Source: Penaeicola halotolerans | GTDB lineage: Bacteria > Bacteroidota > Bacteroidia > Cytophagales > Cyclobacteriaceae | Assembly (NCBI RefSeq): GCF_016464625.1 | Contig: NZ_JAEAGO010000003.1 | Span: 186,001 to 250,000 of the forward strand | DNA: 64,000 nt | Direction: 5' to 3' | In this document: piece after piece, positions 50,974 to 61,406 of the stretch | Layout: every line of letters starts with the position of its first letter | How positions within the stretch are numbered: position 1 is the stretch's first letter | Program-made: the position numbers and the translations under genes | Notes under the pieces: generated by a model | Told to the model about the DNA's origin: nothing | The model's input: the letters and a program-made list of their open reading frames with translations, nothing else | Databases searched by the model: none

Positions 50974-53900
50974 TTAAAAATTATAACCCAAAGTTAAGTA
51001 AAATCTAGGTTCTTCTACTTGATAATTTCTCACTGGCCAAGCCACATCCATTTTCATATAATAACCTAATAGCACTGTTCTCAGTCCACCTCCATAGCTT
51101 TGCAGCCATGGATTGTTGAAGTTATTGATTATTCCTTGGAATGGAGAACCTGGGTTTTTAATCACCTCTGTATTGAGATTATTTTCTTCCTCAAATGGAG
51201 ATCTATTAGTCCAAGCAGAACCTATATCGTAAAATCCTACAAGCTCGAAGTTCCTAACGAAATTTGAAGCAATGGAACCTCTCTCAAAATACCTAAACAC
51301 TGGTATTCTCAACTCGGTGCTGAACGTCAAAACATTACTCCCCCTGAGTTCATTGTAATCATATCCTCTCAAGTCTTCAAACTCAACAAATAAGATATTA
51401 CTTGCATCCTTTTGAGTCACATTGGCTAGAGGGCTATCACTCTCGATAGGCTCTTGTCTGAAGTCATTGAATAACCAGTTATTCATCCCACCTAGAAGAT
51501 AGTTTTGTGGATTTGCCCCAAAAAACCTACCGTATTTCAACCTAGAAGCTAATACGATTTCTCTATGGATCTTTTGATAATTTCTTAAATCAACTGAGAT
51601 ATTTCTAAAACCTTTATCACTGCCACTCAAACTGCCATAGTGATTGTAACTGATTTTTCCTTTGAATCCTTGTTGCGCATAAAGCCCAGTCACCACAGTA
51701 TTGTCATATACGAAAGCAGTGGAAGCACCTGCATAGTTGACACGTGCTTCACTCGCTGGTTCATTTGGAGGGCGATTAGGTGTCAGCAGACTAGGGTCTA
51801 AGTCATAAAACTGTGTCTGTGCAAAGAATGGGCTCACCGTAAATCTCGCATTCACAGAGATCGGATAGGAAACACCAAAGTTCACCTCACTCAATATATA
51901 CCGCTGCTGCGCAAACTCTGTAGCTCTAAATATAGACTTACGATCAAATCTGGCTTCAAAATCAACTCTGTACTTAAGATACTTATACTCTGCAAATATG
52001 TCACTTCCACTCCTAAAGTCTAGTATGGCCATCGCTCCAGCTCTGAATCTATGATTTTCTAATAGATCTGTAAGCTGCGTCTCTAACTGCAAACCGAAAC
52101 CTCTCAAGGGATCTATTGTCCAGCCTGTGACGACATTATCTGTAAAAAACCTAGTCTGATATGGAAGAGGACCTACCGTTGTTTTACGGGTTTGAAGTTT
52201 GCGGAGATTGTCTAAGAGTGAAGGTCCAGCTTGGCGTTCTTGCTGTGTCACCGTAGAGTCAAAGGTATAATTAGTGAAATCGATACCTTTTGGCTTATCA
52301 AAGGTGTATGATCTTACGTCTAAAGCTTTGGTGAGATCTCCTGACTGTTTGGTTGTATCACTAGCACTTTGTCTTCCGATCAGATCACCTTGGGAGAGAT
52401 TTATCCCAACTGTAGAGTCAGGCTGAGCAGCCCTTCTTCTCGCATTAGCGATGGATTCTTCCTGCTGTTGTTTTCTAAAGTCTTGAATCCTTTTGGTGAT
52501 GAACTTTGATTGGATAGCATCTTGACGAGCAGTCTGCTGTGTGAAAACCTCAGAGAGGCCATCTAGTGACTCAACGTATATTTTTTGACGATCTTCATCT
52601 AGTAGTATGAGGGCTAGTTTATTTTCCTTGACATTGATATCGTAAGCCTGAATGTTGTTAGAGAAATTACTGTACTGTACAAAAATCGTATCAGCTACAT
52701 TGTGCCTAAACAAATTGATGATTCCCTTTTGATCAGATAGATAATAAAACGAACTACTATTGTCTATCACTTTTGGATCAAAGTTGATTCCCATGATATT
52801 AGTGATTTTTGACAATACCTGAGTAGTCGTATCTAGATCAAAATGATAGATATTGAAGTCCTCAGGCATCTCTAACATCTTAGGAACTGTCCTAGCAAAT
52901 AAGGAATCTGAATTCCTGTTTGAAGAAAAGATCACCCCATTGTCTCCATAAAACTGCGGAGTGATATTATCAAAAATATCATTAGTTAGTCTACGTGTAT
53001 TGCCTCTCAGTGTATTGAGTACGTAGATATCCGATCGGCCATCTATCTCTGCACTGAGTACGGCAAGTCTACCATTTTTTGAAAACTCCATCTGATTGAC
53101 TTGGTTGATTCTAGTCAACGGGATATTGAGTTTACCTCTACCTGATACCGGTATGAGGCTAATGGTTGCTTGTCCCTTCTCATGATGTGCTACGCCTATG
53201 GTCAGGTTATCTTTCCAATCGATGATTGGCTGAGAAAAATCAGGCGTTTGGTAGATAGCTTTGTAGCCACCTTTGAAGACCACCTTTTCATTATTATTTT
53301 CTAGATCACGGATGATGACTTCATACTTTCCTTCTTGATTGACACTATAGGCTAGTTTTTTTCCATCCGGACTAATTTTCACTTCTTTGACGAAGTATTT
53401 TGCTTTTGGATTTTTAAAAATCTCACTTTCTTCATCTGGTTGAATGTAGTTATCAGCGATGATTGCCTGCTGATTGGTATAAAACCCTTGCCACTCGACC
53501 ATGAATTTTCTGAAGCTGATTCCTAGAGTCTTTGACACACTATTTTCTTCATTTCGGATGATTCGAGAGAGATTCAGGACGTTGGAGATATTTCTTCTTC
53601 CATATTTTTCTACGATATAGTTCCAAAGAGATTGGCCTATGAGCTCAGCTCTTTTACCTTGTAGATTGGTCAGTTTGATGTTCTTTTCGGTCGTCACATA
53701 CTCTCTGACATAGTCATCCATCTCTACACTCCAGCCACTAGCGATATATCTCGCAGCCCCATCTATGAACCAGTCTGGAAATGAATTGATCAAAGAGGAC
53801 TGAAACATATCTGCTATGCTTCCCCCAAAAAGCATGTCAGTGATGTAAGATTTTGACAACTGAAATACGAGCTCTCGCTTGTAGCTATACCAATCTCCTG

Positions 53901-54288
53901 TAAAAGGGACTTCCACTAGGAGTTTAGAGAATTCTGTCTTTCCTCCGATCGTGTAGTTATTTCGCTCTATGCCAACATTACTTTGAAGTAGGTCTGCCCT
54001 TGAGTTATAAATGAAAATTTTAGTCTTGGTATAGGGAGCATATCCTATCAAATTGGTCAGTCGATCGAATTCATCTTCTAAATATGCGATAGTCTCTCGG
54101 GCTGTTGCTTGCCCTCCTTGTGTGTAGTGTACTTCAAAGTTATTGGACTCATAATATGCCCAATCAAACTCTCTATATTGTATTCTATTTTTACCAAAAG
54201 GCTCATTAAAAACTTGCGCTTTGGCTCCAGAGAAAAAGCCAAGCCCAAAAAAAGCCAATAAAAATAGTCCTTTATAACACTTATTCAT
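50974..54288 (-). CDS. Outer-membrane protein: inactive gluzincin-like domain, TolB-like beta-propeller, Omp85-like barrel
   Basis: This is a 1104-residue exported protein (signal peptide about 1-25, ending AKAQ). The N-terminal part (about 40-280) resembles MA-clan metallopeptidases (NNFEVHYTQGGQ, then PDWFIDGAARYIASGW), but the expected HExxH helix reads RELVFQLSKS (138-147) and the usual Glu of the EG-x-A motif is Asp176. It should therefore not bind catalytic zinc. Next comes a WD40/TolB-like propeller (about 290-590, VKEVKISPDGKKLAYSVN, QMEFSKNGRLAVLS). Last is an Omp85/BamA-like barrel (about 710-1104) with the typical VGFYDIGSAW strand and the ending YLTLGYNF. The role is unknown; assembly or display of surface proteins is a guess from the barrel type. 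Confidence 0.78.
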   Translation of the reverse strand: MNKCYKGLFLLAFFGLGFFSGAKAQVFNEPFGKNRIQYREFDWAYYESNNFEVHYTQGGQATARETIAYLEDEFDRLTNLIGYAPYTKTKIFIYNSRADLLQSNVGIERNNYTIGGKTEFSKLLVEVPFTGDWYSYKRELVFQLSKSYITDMLFGGSIADMFQSSLINSFPDWFIDGAARYIASGWSVEMDDYVREYVTTEKNIKLTNLQGKRAELIGQSLWNYIVEKYGRRNISNVLNLSRIIRNEENSVSKTLGISFRKFMVEWQGFYTNQQAIIADNYIQPDEESEIFKNPKAKYFVKEVKISPDGKKLAYSVNQEGKYEVIIRDLENNNEKVVFKGGYKAIYQTPDFSQPIIDWKDNLTIGVAHHEKGQATISLIPVSGRGKLNIPLTRINQVNQMEFSKNGRLAVLSAEIDGRSDIYVLNTLRGNTRRLTNDIFDNITPQFYGDNGVIFSSNRNSDSLFARTVPKMLEMPEDFNIYHFDLDTTTQVLSKITNIMGINFDPKVIDNSSSFYYLSDQKGIINLFRHNVADTIFVQYSNFSNNIQAYDINVKENKLALILLDEDRQKIYVESLDGLSEVFTQQTARQDAIQSKFITKRIQDFRKQQQEESIANARRRAAQPDSTVGINLSQGDLIGRQSASDTTKQSGDLTKALDVRSYTFDKPKGIDFTNYTFDSTVTQQERQAGPSLLDNLRKLQTRKTTVGPLPYQTRFFTDNVVTGWTIDPLRGFGLQLETQLTDLLENHRFRAGAMAILDFRSGSDIFAEYKYLKYRVDFEARFDRKSIFRATEFAQQRYILSEVNFGVSYPISVNARFTVSPFFAQTQFYDLDPSLLTPNRPPNEPASEARVNYAGASTAFVYDNTVVTGLYAQQGFKGKISYNHYGSLSGSDKGFRNISVDLRNYQKIHREIVLASRLKYGRFFGANPQNYLLGGMNNWLFNDFRQEPIESDSPLANVTQKDASNILFVEFEDLRGYDYNELRGSNVLTFSTELRIPVFRYFERGSIASNFVRNFELVGFYDIGSAWTNRSPFEEENNLNTEVIKNPGSPFQGIINNFNNPWLQSYGGGLRTVLLGYYMKMDVAWPVRNYQVEEPRFYLTLGYNF

Positions 54289-54398
54289 TTCACAATCAAT
54301 TTATTAAGACCATCAGAGACTATTGATTCACTTTTGCTATTCAGAGAAAAATTAACGTAAATCAGCAACTAATGGACGAAACTTTCGCATTAATATAA

Positions 54399-55445
54399 TT
54401 ATAAATATCGTGTAATGTTTAACTGCGGATCTATTTTATGACCATCTAGAATTTGACCTAGCAATTGCTTCACACAATAAGGCGCTAGTGACACTCCCTT
54501 AGCCCCGAGCCCGTTTACAATGGCGACCTGTGTAAAGCTAGGATGAACTCCGACAAATGGCCTTCTGTCCTTTGTGGCAGGTCTCACACCTGCGACATGA
54601 GCTAAGATTTCCTTAGGACTGATATGGATTAAGGTGGCCAGTTTTTCTAAAATTTCATCTTTTCCTTGGGCCGAAATTCCTCCATAGATATCTTTAAAAG
54701 AATAGGTTGATCCTACCCTATATGTCCTCGCTTTTGTAGGCACCATGAATACTCCTCTATTGATGATCTGCTCTGAATCCAACGCTATCTGAGTAGTCAA
54801 TATTTCTCCTTTGACAGGATGAAAAGGTAAGAAATTAAAATACTTACTCTCAGATGCGGCTAGCCCATTACAATAAACGATGAATCTAGCTTGCACATCT
54901 GCGTATGTCAATCCTTCATCAGTCAGTATTAATTTGGATTCATCAAACTGCTCTCTTCTATGCGAGATATATGGAAGCTGCGCTTCTCTGAATGCATCCA
55001 ACATCTGAGCAACAGCCAAGTATCCTGAATGATTGAGTAATATGCCACCATATGGGTCATTTACTTTTTGATCATATTGAGGTGTGGTAAAAATCTCCAA
55101 AACGTAATCGGCAAAAAGATCTGTAGCACTTTTTCCCATCCATTCGTTTTGCTCTTCTATGGATAAAAATGGCCTATAAATCCTTTTTTTAAATAAAAAC
55201 TTAGCTGAAGTAGCCTCCTCCAAACCTTCATAAAAAGGCTCAATCAATGGAAATAAAGCATCGCAATACCAAGTCTTGACCATCTTTCGACCTGTGATGG
55301 GATTGTACAAACCTGCAGCAACCCTAGAACTGCTGTGGTGCTTTTGATCATCTATGATGAGTACAGATTTCCCTCTTTGGGAGAGTTCAAATGCTAGCGC
55401 AGTGCCTGCTATTCCTTGACCTATGAGTAAAAAGTCTACTTCCAT
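54399..55445 (-). CDS. FAD-dependent amino-acid-oxidase-like oxidoreductase (DAO family)
   Basis: This is a 348-residue flavoprotein with an N-terminal Rossmann FAD motif, FLLIGQGIAGTALAFELSQRG, and the second FAD-contacting acidic residue at the end of SVLIIDD. A C-terminal block GVRPATKDRRPFVG followed by VNGLGAKGVSLAPY is typical of the DAO family. I chose the ATG at 55443-55445 because upstream in-frame codons precede the natural beta-strand. It may oxidise an amine or amino acid such as a sarcosine- or glycine-like substrate. It is divergent from the MBL hydrolase gene, about 70 bp apart. Confidence 0.82.
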   Translation of the reverse strand: MEVDFLLIGQGIAGTALAFELSQRGKSVLIIDDQKHHSSSRVAAGLYNPITGRKMVKTWYCDALFPLIEPFYEGLEEATSAKFLFKKRIYRPFLSIEEQNEWMGKSATDLFADYVLEIFTTPQYDQKVNDPYGGILLNHSGYLAVAQMLDAFREAQLPYISHRREQFDESKLILTDEGLTYADVQARFIVYCNGLAASESKYFNFLPFHPVKGEILTTQIALDSEQIINRGVFMVPTKARTYRVGSTYSFKDIYGGISAQGKDEILEKLATLIHISPKEILAHVAGVRPATKDRRPFVGVHPSFTQVAIVNGLGAKGVSLAPYCVKQLLGQILDGHKIDPQLNITRYL

Positions 55446-55516
55446 GACACGAAATAAAGCAGTTAATTTATAAATTTGACCACATTGCTTAAATAATTTC
55501 CAAAGACACATTGCTC

Positions 55517-56158
55517 ATGATTCATATCAAAACATTCACGTTTAACCCTTTTCAAGAAAACACCTATTTGCTATATGATGACACTAAAGAAGCCGTATTG
55601 ATAGATCCTGGGTGCTATGAGAAATATGAAAGAGAGGAGCTTTCCTCATTTGTGGCTAAGGAAGGATTAAAGCTTAAATTTTTACTCAATACGCATTGTC
55701 ATATAGACCATGTACTAGGAAATCAATGGGCTAAAAACACCTTCCAAATTCCACTAATCATGCATGAAGCAGACTTGCCAGTCCTAGCATCCATCCCTAG
55801 TTATGCCAGCAACTACGGTTTCCAACAGTATGAAGCAAGTCAGCCTGATCGATTTGTGGATGAAGGGGATGTAATCTCCTTTGGCGAGAGCAGATTATCG
55901 ATCCGTTTTGTGCCAGGGCATGCACCTGGACATATCGTTTTTATTTCAGAAGCAGATGGGTTTTGCATAGCTGGAGACACGCTATTCAGTGGAAGTATCG
56001 GCAGAACCGATCTCCCTGGAGGTGATCATGAGACACTTTTGAGCGCTATTCAAGAAAAGTTATATACCTTAGCTGATGACATGGTCGTCTACCCTGGGCA
56101 TGGACCTAGTACTACCATAGGTAAAGAAAAATCTACTAACCCATTCGTAAGAGGATAA
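55517..56158 (+). CDS. MBL-fold metallo-hydrolase, glyoxalase II-like
   Basis: This is a 213-residue soluble hydrolase. The metal motif HCHIDH (60-65) is complete, followed by PGHAPGHIVF, the bridging Asp in CIAGDTLFSGSIGRTDL and the last His in VVYPGHGPST. The start is the ATG at 55517; a TTG two codons earlier is less likely. It resembles the short glyoxalase II-like branch, which cleaves thioesters of small molecules. It is 4 bp before pssA. Confidence 0.9.
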   Translation: MIHIKTFTFNPFQENTYLLYDDTKEAVLIDPGCYEKYEREELSSFVAKEGLKLKFLLNTHCHIDHVLGNQWAKNTFQIPLIMHEADLPVLASIPSYASNYGFQQYEASQPDRFVDEGDVISFGESRLSIRFVPGHAPGHIVFISEADGFCIAGDTLFSGSIGRTDLPGGDHETLLSAIQEKLYTLADDMVVYPGHGPSTTIGKEKSTNPFVRG

Positions 56159-56162
56159 GCCT

Positions 56163-56864
56163 GTGAAAATCATCAAACATATCCCTAATTTCTTGACTTG
56201 CTGTAACCTATTCAGCGGATTTATGGGGATCATCTTTGTAGCGAACTATGACCTAGTAGGTGCTGCAGTGATGATCTGGGTTGCAGCAGGATTTGATTTC
56301 TTAGACGGTTTTGCGGCCAGACTGCTCAATGCCCAAAGTCCCATTGGAAAGGACCTAGATTCTCTTGCAGATGCTGTGACTTTTGGTGTATTGCCAGCAT
56401 TTATCATGTTTACTTTGTTAGATAAGGTAGCCCTTTATGATCATGTGGCACTTGTAGCTGGTCTGATCGCAGTTGCTTCTGTGGTGAGATTGGCCAAATT
56501 CAATCATGACGAAAGGCAGTCAGATAGATTTATTGGACTCCCTACACCTGCTAATGCGCTTTTGATCAGTGGTTTACCCTTTCTGATGGAACAATCCACT
56601 TGGTGGAGAAGTTATCTCGAAAGACCTGATGTCTTGGTTTTCCTAATTTTGAGCTTGTCATATTTATTATTGGCACAGCTCCCTCTGATAGCTTTGAAGT
56701 TCAAATCCTTTGCACTGAAGCCAAATATCTTTAGATACTTATTGATAGTATTGAGTATCGGGCTTGGAGTGATTGGCGGAGTAGCGGCATTACCTGCTAT
56801 CATACTCTTGTATCTCGTCCTTTCGATGATCGAAAATATAGTTTCCAAAAATAAGGCTGTGTGA
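56163..56864 (+). CDS. pssA: CDP-diacylglycerol-serine O-phosphatidyltransferase
   Basis: This is a 233-residue membrane enzyme that makes phosphatidylserine, the precursor of phosphatidylethanolamine. The CDP-alcohol phosphotransferase signature is complete: Asp48-Gly49, Ala52-Arg53, Gly62, Asp66 and Asp70. It has about six to eight membrane segments, and the opening KIIKHIPNFLTCCNLFSGF is typical. The start is GTG. Its stop overlaps the GTG start of porU (GTGA), coupling a phospholipid gene to a T9SS gene. Confidence 0.93.
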   Translation: MKIIKHIPNFLTCCNLFSGFMGIIFVANYDLVGAAVMIWVAAGFDFLDGFAARLLNAQSPIGKDLDSLADAVTFGVLPAFIMFTLLDKVALYDHVALVAGLIAVASVVRLAKFNHDERQSDRFIGLPTPANALLISGLPFLMEQSTWWRSYLERPDVLVFLILSLSYLLLAQLPLIALKFKSFALKPNIFRYLLIVLSIGLGVIGGVAALPAIILLYLVLSMIENIVSKNKAV

Positions 56865-59800
56865 GACTTCTTTTGTATTTGGTCTTTTGTCTCTATGCGA
56901 TTCAAAGTACAGCGCAGTCGGCTTCTGTTTTTACGAGCGGTGACTGGATAGCAGTGGAAATCAGTGAAGACGGCATCTATAAGATCACCGCAGCACAACT
57001 AAGATCACTCGGCTTCAATCCAAATACTATCCGAACTGATGAGGTTGCTCTTTTTGCAGGCAATTCAAAAATGCTTCCCCAATCACTGGCTCAAGCTTTT
57101 GACTCAGATCCTCACCCAATCAGTTTTGAACTATCTGCTACGAGCAATGGCTTTTTAAGTAATGATGGAGCCATAATTTTCTATGCGGAAGGCCCTCATC
57201 AGCTCATATATCAAGAAGAAGTTGTCAGATATGAGCATCATTTATATAGTGATACAAATTATTATTTTCTCCGATTAAATGCTGGACCAGGTGTGCGTCC
57301 TCTACGCAATACAAGTATCTCTGGTAGCTTTGATGAGGTCAATCAAGTGACTGAAACGCTCGTTTATAAAGAAGATACTCATAATATCCTAAACTCTGGT
57401 CGTGTCTGGTACAGTGACCGTTTTGAGCAAAATCTGAATAAAAATCTCAACTTTGATCTTAGAGGTTTAGTGTCCTCTGACCCTGTGAATATCCAGCTTG
57501 AACTGATGAGTCAATCTACTGCTACTAGCAATTTTTCGCTTTCAGCAGCAGGTTCTAATGTTGCCACTGTATCTATGAATCCTATCAGTGCAGGCATCTA
57601 CAGCAAAAGGGGATTTGAAAGGTCATTCAGCGTGGATATCACAGCTAACTCCCCTACTTTGAATCTTCAGCTCACTTATGACAAACAGGGACAAAGCAAT
57701 GCTGTTGGATATCTCAAATCTATCCTCGTCAGCTATCAGAAAAAGTTAACTCTAGGCAATATACCTTTTATATTTGATCCGAGAAACCATAACATGGATC
57801 TTAAAACCTATATATTTGATCAAAATTTAGCTGATCAAATTATATGGGATTTGAGTGACAGGACATTCGTAAAAACCATACAAACAAGCGATAATCAATT
57901 TACCTCTGGTGCGAAAGGGCCTTTTGCAGTTTTCAAAATAGATCAGGTCCCTCAAGTCAGTCAACTGACACGAATAGCCAATCAAAACTTACTCAACCCA
58001 AGCACTGTCGATATGTTGATCATATCACCTGCAAGTCTGCTCGGTGTAGCGGAAGCCTATGCACAGTATCGCAGTGAGAAAAATAACATACAAGTTTTAA
58101 CCGTTTCTTCTGAGGATATCTATAGACAGTTTTCATCAGGCAAGCAAGATCCTACAGCACTTAGAAACTTCATCAAGTACGTCAAAGAACAGTCAAATGA
58201 CCAATTGAAATATGTTTTATTCATAGGAAAGGCCACCTTCGACTACAAAAATAAGTTGGGACTAAACAACCACCTTTTGGCTAGCTACCAATCTAGAGAT
58301 CACCTCAATCCACTATTGACCTACAGCTCAGATGACTACTTCGGCTTCATGGATAGTGACGAAGGCGACTGGCCTGAAGAAAATCCCATAAATCATAGTT
58401 TGGATATGGCCATTGGTCGGATCCCCGCAAGAAATAGACAGGAAGCGCGTGATTACCTGAATAAAATCATCCACTATGAACAGCAATTTGGCAAATGGAG
58501 GCAAAAGGTAGTTTTCATAGCAGATGATGCAGATAATAACCTACATCTAAATGACGCAGAAAAACTCAGTCAACATGTAGATACAGTAGCTACGGGCTAT
58601 CGGATAGACAAACTATATCTTGACAGCTTTGAGCAAATCCAATCTCCTACTGGCCAAAGATCGCCTAATGCAAGCAATGCGCTGCAAAGAACCATAGATG
58701 AAGGCGCTTTGCTGATCAACTATACGGGGCATGGAAATGAAACTACCTTAATGGCTGAGCAGATATTTACAAACTCTGACCTTAACAATTGGAAAAATAT
58801 CGATCGTTTGCCTGTCTTTATCACTGCAACTTGCGAGTTTGGCAGACATGATAGCCCATTTATCCGATCAGGAGCGGAAGAGATGCTATTCAAGCCAGAC
58901 GGTGGTGCTATTGCGATGCTTACTACTAGTCGTCCTGTATTTTCAAGTACCAACTTCCAATTGAATGAAGCTTTTATCACACAAGCGTTCAGGGCAGATG
59001 CGACTCAAGATCAAACTTTAGGAGAGATTTTTCAGATTACAAAAAATGAAAGCCAAAATGGCGTTTTGAATAGAAACTTTATCCTATTGGGCGATCCAGC
59101 CATGCTGCTATTTAGGGCTAATCCTCAGATCACGCTCACTGCTCAAGATCAGGTTTCAGATACGCTCCGAGCAAATCAGCATGTCTCTTGGTCAGGTGCT
59201 ATCACACAAAACAGTAATCTTGTGAGAGACTTTGACGGAGCGTTTGAATACGAGTTGATAGACAAGCTAACCAGATTCCAGACCTTAGGGGATGAAAGTA
59301 GTTCTACACAATACGCGCTAAGAGACAAAATCATCGCTAGAGGATCTGGAGAAATCCGAAATGGGGAGTTTAGTATCTCAGAACTTATCGGTGAAGCGAT
59401 AGACTACAGTATCGGAGAAGGCAGGCTCAGAGTCTATGCTTTTGATGAACAAAAAGAGGTGGTTAGTGGTCTGAATGATTTCAAAATAGGTGGTAGCCTC
59501 TCTTCAATAAGCGATCAAACTCCTCCAGAAATAAGGATGTATATCAATGATACTACAAAACAAATTAGAAGCATTGCCAGCAGACGAGCACTGCTCATCG
59601 CCAATCTTGTCGATCTTAGTGGTATCAACTTGAGTGATGCGATCATAGGCAGAAGTCCCATACTGACTATAAATGGTGACCGAACTATCGCACTCAACAG
59701 TGAAATAAAAAGTTTAGGAGGAGATTTCACGAAAAATATTCTCATGATCGAAATTGATAGCTTGAAAGAGGGTAATAATACACTAGAAATTAGTGCTTGG

Positions 59801-60169
59801 GATAGGGCTGGAAACAGGGCCACAGCTAACTTAGAAGTGGTCGTAAATGGTAGTAATCGAATAAAAATATTAACCTTAAACAACTATCCAAACCCTGCTA
59901 ATGCAGAAACAACATTTAGTTTTAGTCATAACCGACCAAATCAAAACCTTCAAATACAATTTACGGTTTATGACTTGTATGGAAAAAAAATATTGAATTA
60001 CACGACAGCGATAAATAGAGCTTCGGAAAAAATTGATATTTTGACTTGGAATATTTTTCAAAATAAGGTTAATATTCCCACAAAAGGAATTTATATTTAC
60101 GTACTTGAGGTGATAGATAGAGAAGACGGTTCTTCGGATAGTAGTACAGGAAAACTCCTCATAGATTAA
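56861..60169 (+). CDS. porU: Type IX secretion system sortase PorU (C25 gingipain-like)
   Basis: This is an 1102-residue surface cysteine protease. It removes the C-terminal signal of T9SS cargo and attaches the cargo to the outer membrane. It starts with GTG and has a signal peptide (about 1-18). The catalytic His624 lies in NYTGHGNE and Cys658 in TATCEFGRHDSPF, the PorU version of the gingipain active site. The C-terminal 95 residues (about 1007-1102) begin with NYPNPANAETTFSF and form a T9SS C-terminal domain of its own. It is followed 6 bp later by porV, its partner in the attachment complex. Confidence 0.96.
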   Translation: MRLLLYLVFCLYAIQSTAQSASVFTSGDWIAVEISEDGIYKITAAQLRSLGFNPNTIRTDEVALFAGNSKMLPQSLAQAFDSDPHPISFELSATSNGFLSNDGAIIFYAEGPHQLIYQEEVVRYEHHLYSDTNYYFLRLNAGPGVRPLRNTSISGSFDEVNQVTETLVYKEDTHNILNSGRVWYSDRFEQNLNKNLNFDLRGLVSSDPVNIQLELMSQSTATSNFSLSAAGSNVATVSMNPISAGIYSKRGFERSFSVDITANSPTLNLQLTYDKQGQSNAVGYLKSILVSYQKKLTLGNIPFIFDPRNHNMDLKTYIFDQNLADQIIWDLSDRTFVKTIQTSDNQFTSGAKGPFAVFKIDQVPQVSQLTRIANQNLLNPSTVDMLIISPASLLGVAEAYAQYRSEKNNIQVLTVSSEDIYRQFSSGKQDPTALRNFIKYVKEQSNDQLKYVLFIGKATFDYKNKLGLNNHLLASYQSRDHLNPLLTYSSDDYFGFMDSDEGDWPEENPINHSLDMAIGRIPARNRQEARDYLNKIIHYEQQFGKWRQKVVFIADDADNNLHLNDAEKLSQHVDTVATGYRIDKLYLDSFEQIQSPTGQRSPNASNALQRTIDEGALLINYTGHGNETTLMAEQIFTNSDLNNWKNIDRLPVFITATCEFGRHDSPFIRSGAEEMLFKPDGGAIAMLTTSRPVFSSTNFQLNEAFITQAFRADATQDQTLGEIFQITKNESQNGVLNRNFILLGDPAMLLFRANPQITLTAQDQVSDTLRANQHVSWSGAITQNSNLVRDFDGAFEYELIDKLTRFQTLGDESSSTQYALRDKIIARGSGEIRNGEFSISELIGEAIDYSIGEGRLRVYAFDEQKEVVSGLNDFKIGGSLSSISDQTPPEIRMYINDTTKQIRSIASRRALLIANLVDLSGINLSDAIIGRSPILTINGDRTIALNSEIKSLGGDFTKNILMIEIDSLKEGNNTLEISAWDRAGNRATANLEVVVNGSNRIKILTLNNYPNPANAETTFSFSHNRPNQNLQIQFTVYDLYGKKILNYTTAINRASEKIDILTWNIFQNKVNIPTKGIYIYVLEVIDREDGSSDSSTGKLLID

Positions 60170-60175
60170 TTAAGC

Positions 60176-61405
60176 ATGAAAATAAAGCATTACACCTTAA
60201 AATCTCTAGTAGTACTAGTAGCAAGTAGCCTTCCAGGCGTATTGATGGCACAAAATTCGGCTGTCATCGCTGGTCAAGATACTACTAATAGAGTCATTAC
60301 TACCGCAGTCCCGTTTTTAACTTTTTCACCAGATTCTAGACATGCAGGTATGGGGGACGCTGGAGTAGCTACCAGTCCAGATGCTAACTCTGCTCATTGG
60401 AACCCCGCCAAATTTGCCTTCATCGAGGATGATTATGGATTTGCACTTTCATACACTCCTTGGCTAGGTCGTTTCTTTAATGACATGTCGATCTCCTATT
60501 TAGCAGGATTTAAGCGCATAGATAATCTATCCACGGTAGCAGCATCTTTGAGATATTTTGACTTAGGAGATATCCAATTGACTGATGGTGGTGGCAATAG
60601 CCTTGGGGAATTCAATCCAAGAGAAATCGCCTTAGATGTAACCTATTCGAGGGCTTTATCTGAAGCATTGTCCATTGGTTTGACTGGTCGATTTATACAT
60701 TCAAATCTATCAGGAAGTATAAGTGCTAGTGGCAATGAAGGTCAGCCTGGGGTAAGTGTTGCTGCGGATTTAGGGATTTACTACAGTAAAGACGTAAGCT
60801 TCACTGGAAGGGCTTCTACCCTATCTTGGGGTGCTAGTATCAGCAATATTGGTTCAAAAATCACTTACAATAGTGCCGAGAATAGCGACTTTATCCCTAC
60901 AAATCTTAGGGTAGGTTCTGCTCTTACTACAAAGCTAGATGCAAGAAATAAGATCACTTTTGCGCTTGATCTCAACAAACTCATGGTGCCTAGTACTCCT
61001 ATCTATGCAAGAGATGAAGATGGCAATATACGTACAGATGCTGATGGCAATAGAATCGTAGAAAGAGGTAAAAATCCAGATCGTGGCCTACTCAGCGGTA
61101 TGTTTGGCTCATTTGGAGATGCACCTGATGGCTTTAGCGAGGAAATCCAAGAATTCATGGTAGCTGCAGGTGTTGAATATTGGTACAATGACGTATTCGC
61201 AGCTAGAGCTGGTTACTTTTATGAAAATCAGCAAAAAGGTAACAGAAGATACTTCACAATGGGCTTAGGTTTTAGACATAAAAAGTTAGCTTTTGACTTC
61301 GCTTATCTAGTGCCTCAAGTACAAAATCATCCGCTAGGAGAAACCCTTCGCCTCACACTTGGCTTCAACTTCTCTAAGATAGCAGCGACAGAAACAGCCG
61401 AATAA
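60176..61405 (+). CDS. porV: Type IX secretion system outer-membrane protein PorV
   Basis: This is a 409-residue FadL-like barrel that collects cargo from the SprA translocon and hands it to PorU. A signal peptide (about 1-25) is followed by the conserved PorV opening TAVPFLTFSPDSRHAGMGDAGVATSPDANSAHWNPAKFAF and later FGDAPDGFSEE and RAGYFYENQQKGNRRYFTMGLGFR. It is 6 bp after porU and is followed 1 bp later by the M16-like gene. Confidence 0.95.
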   Translation: MKIKHYTLKSLVVLVASSLPGVLMAQNSAVIAGQDTTNRVITTAVPFLTFSPDSRHAGMGDAGVATSPDANSAHWNPAKFAFIEDDYGFALSYTPWLGRFFNDMSISYLAGFKRIDNLSTVAASLRYFDLGDIQLTDGGGNSLGEFNPREIALDVTYSRALSEALSIGLTGRFIHSNLSGSISASGNEGQPGVSVAADLGIYYSKDVSFTGRASTLSWGASISNIGSKITYNSAENSDFIPTNLRVGSALTTKLDARNKITFALDLNKLMVPSTPIYARDEDGNIRTDADGNRIVERGKNPDRGLLSGMFGSFGDAPDGFSEEIQEFMVAAGVEYWYNDVFAARAGYFYENQQKGNRRYFTMGLGFRHKKLAFDFAYLVPQVQNHPLGETLRLTLGFNFSKIAATETAE

Positions 61406-61406
61406 A

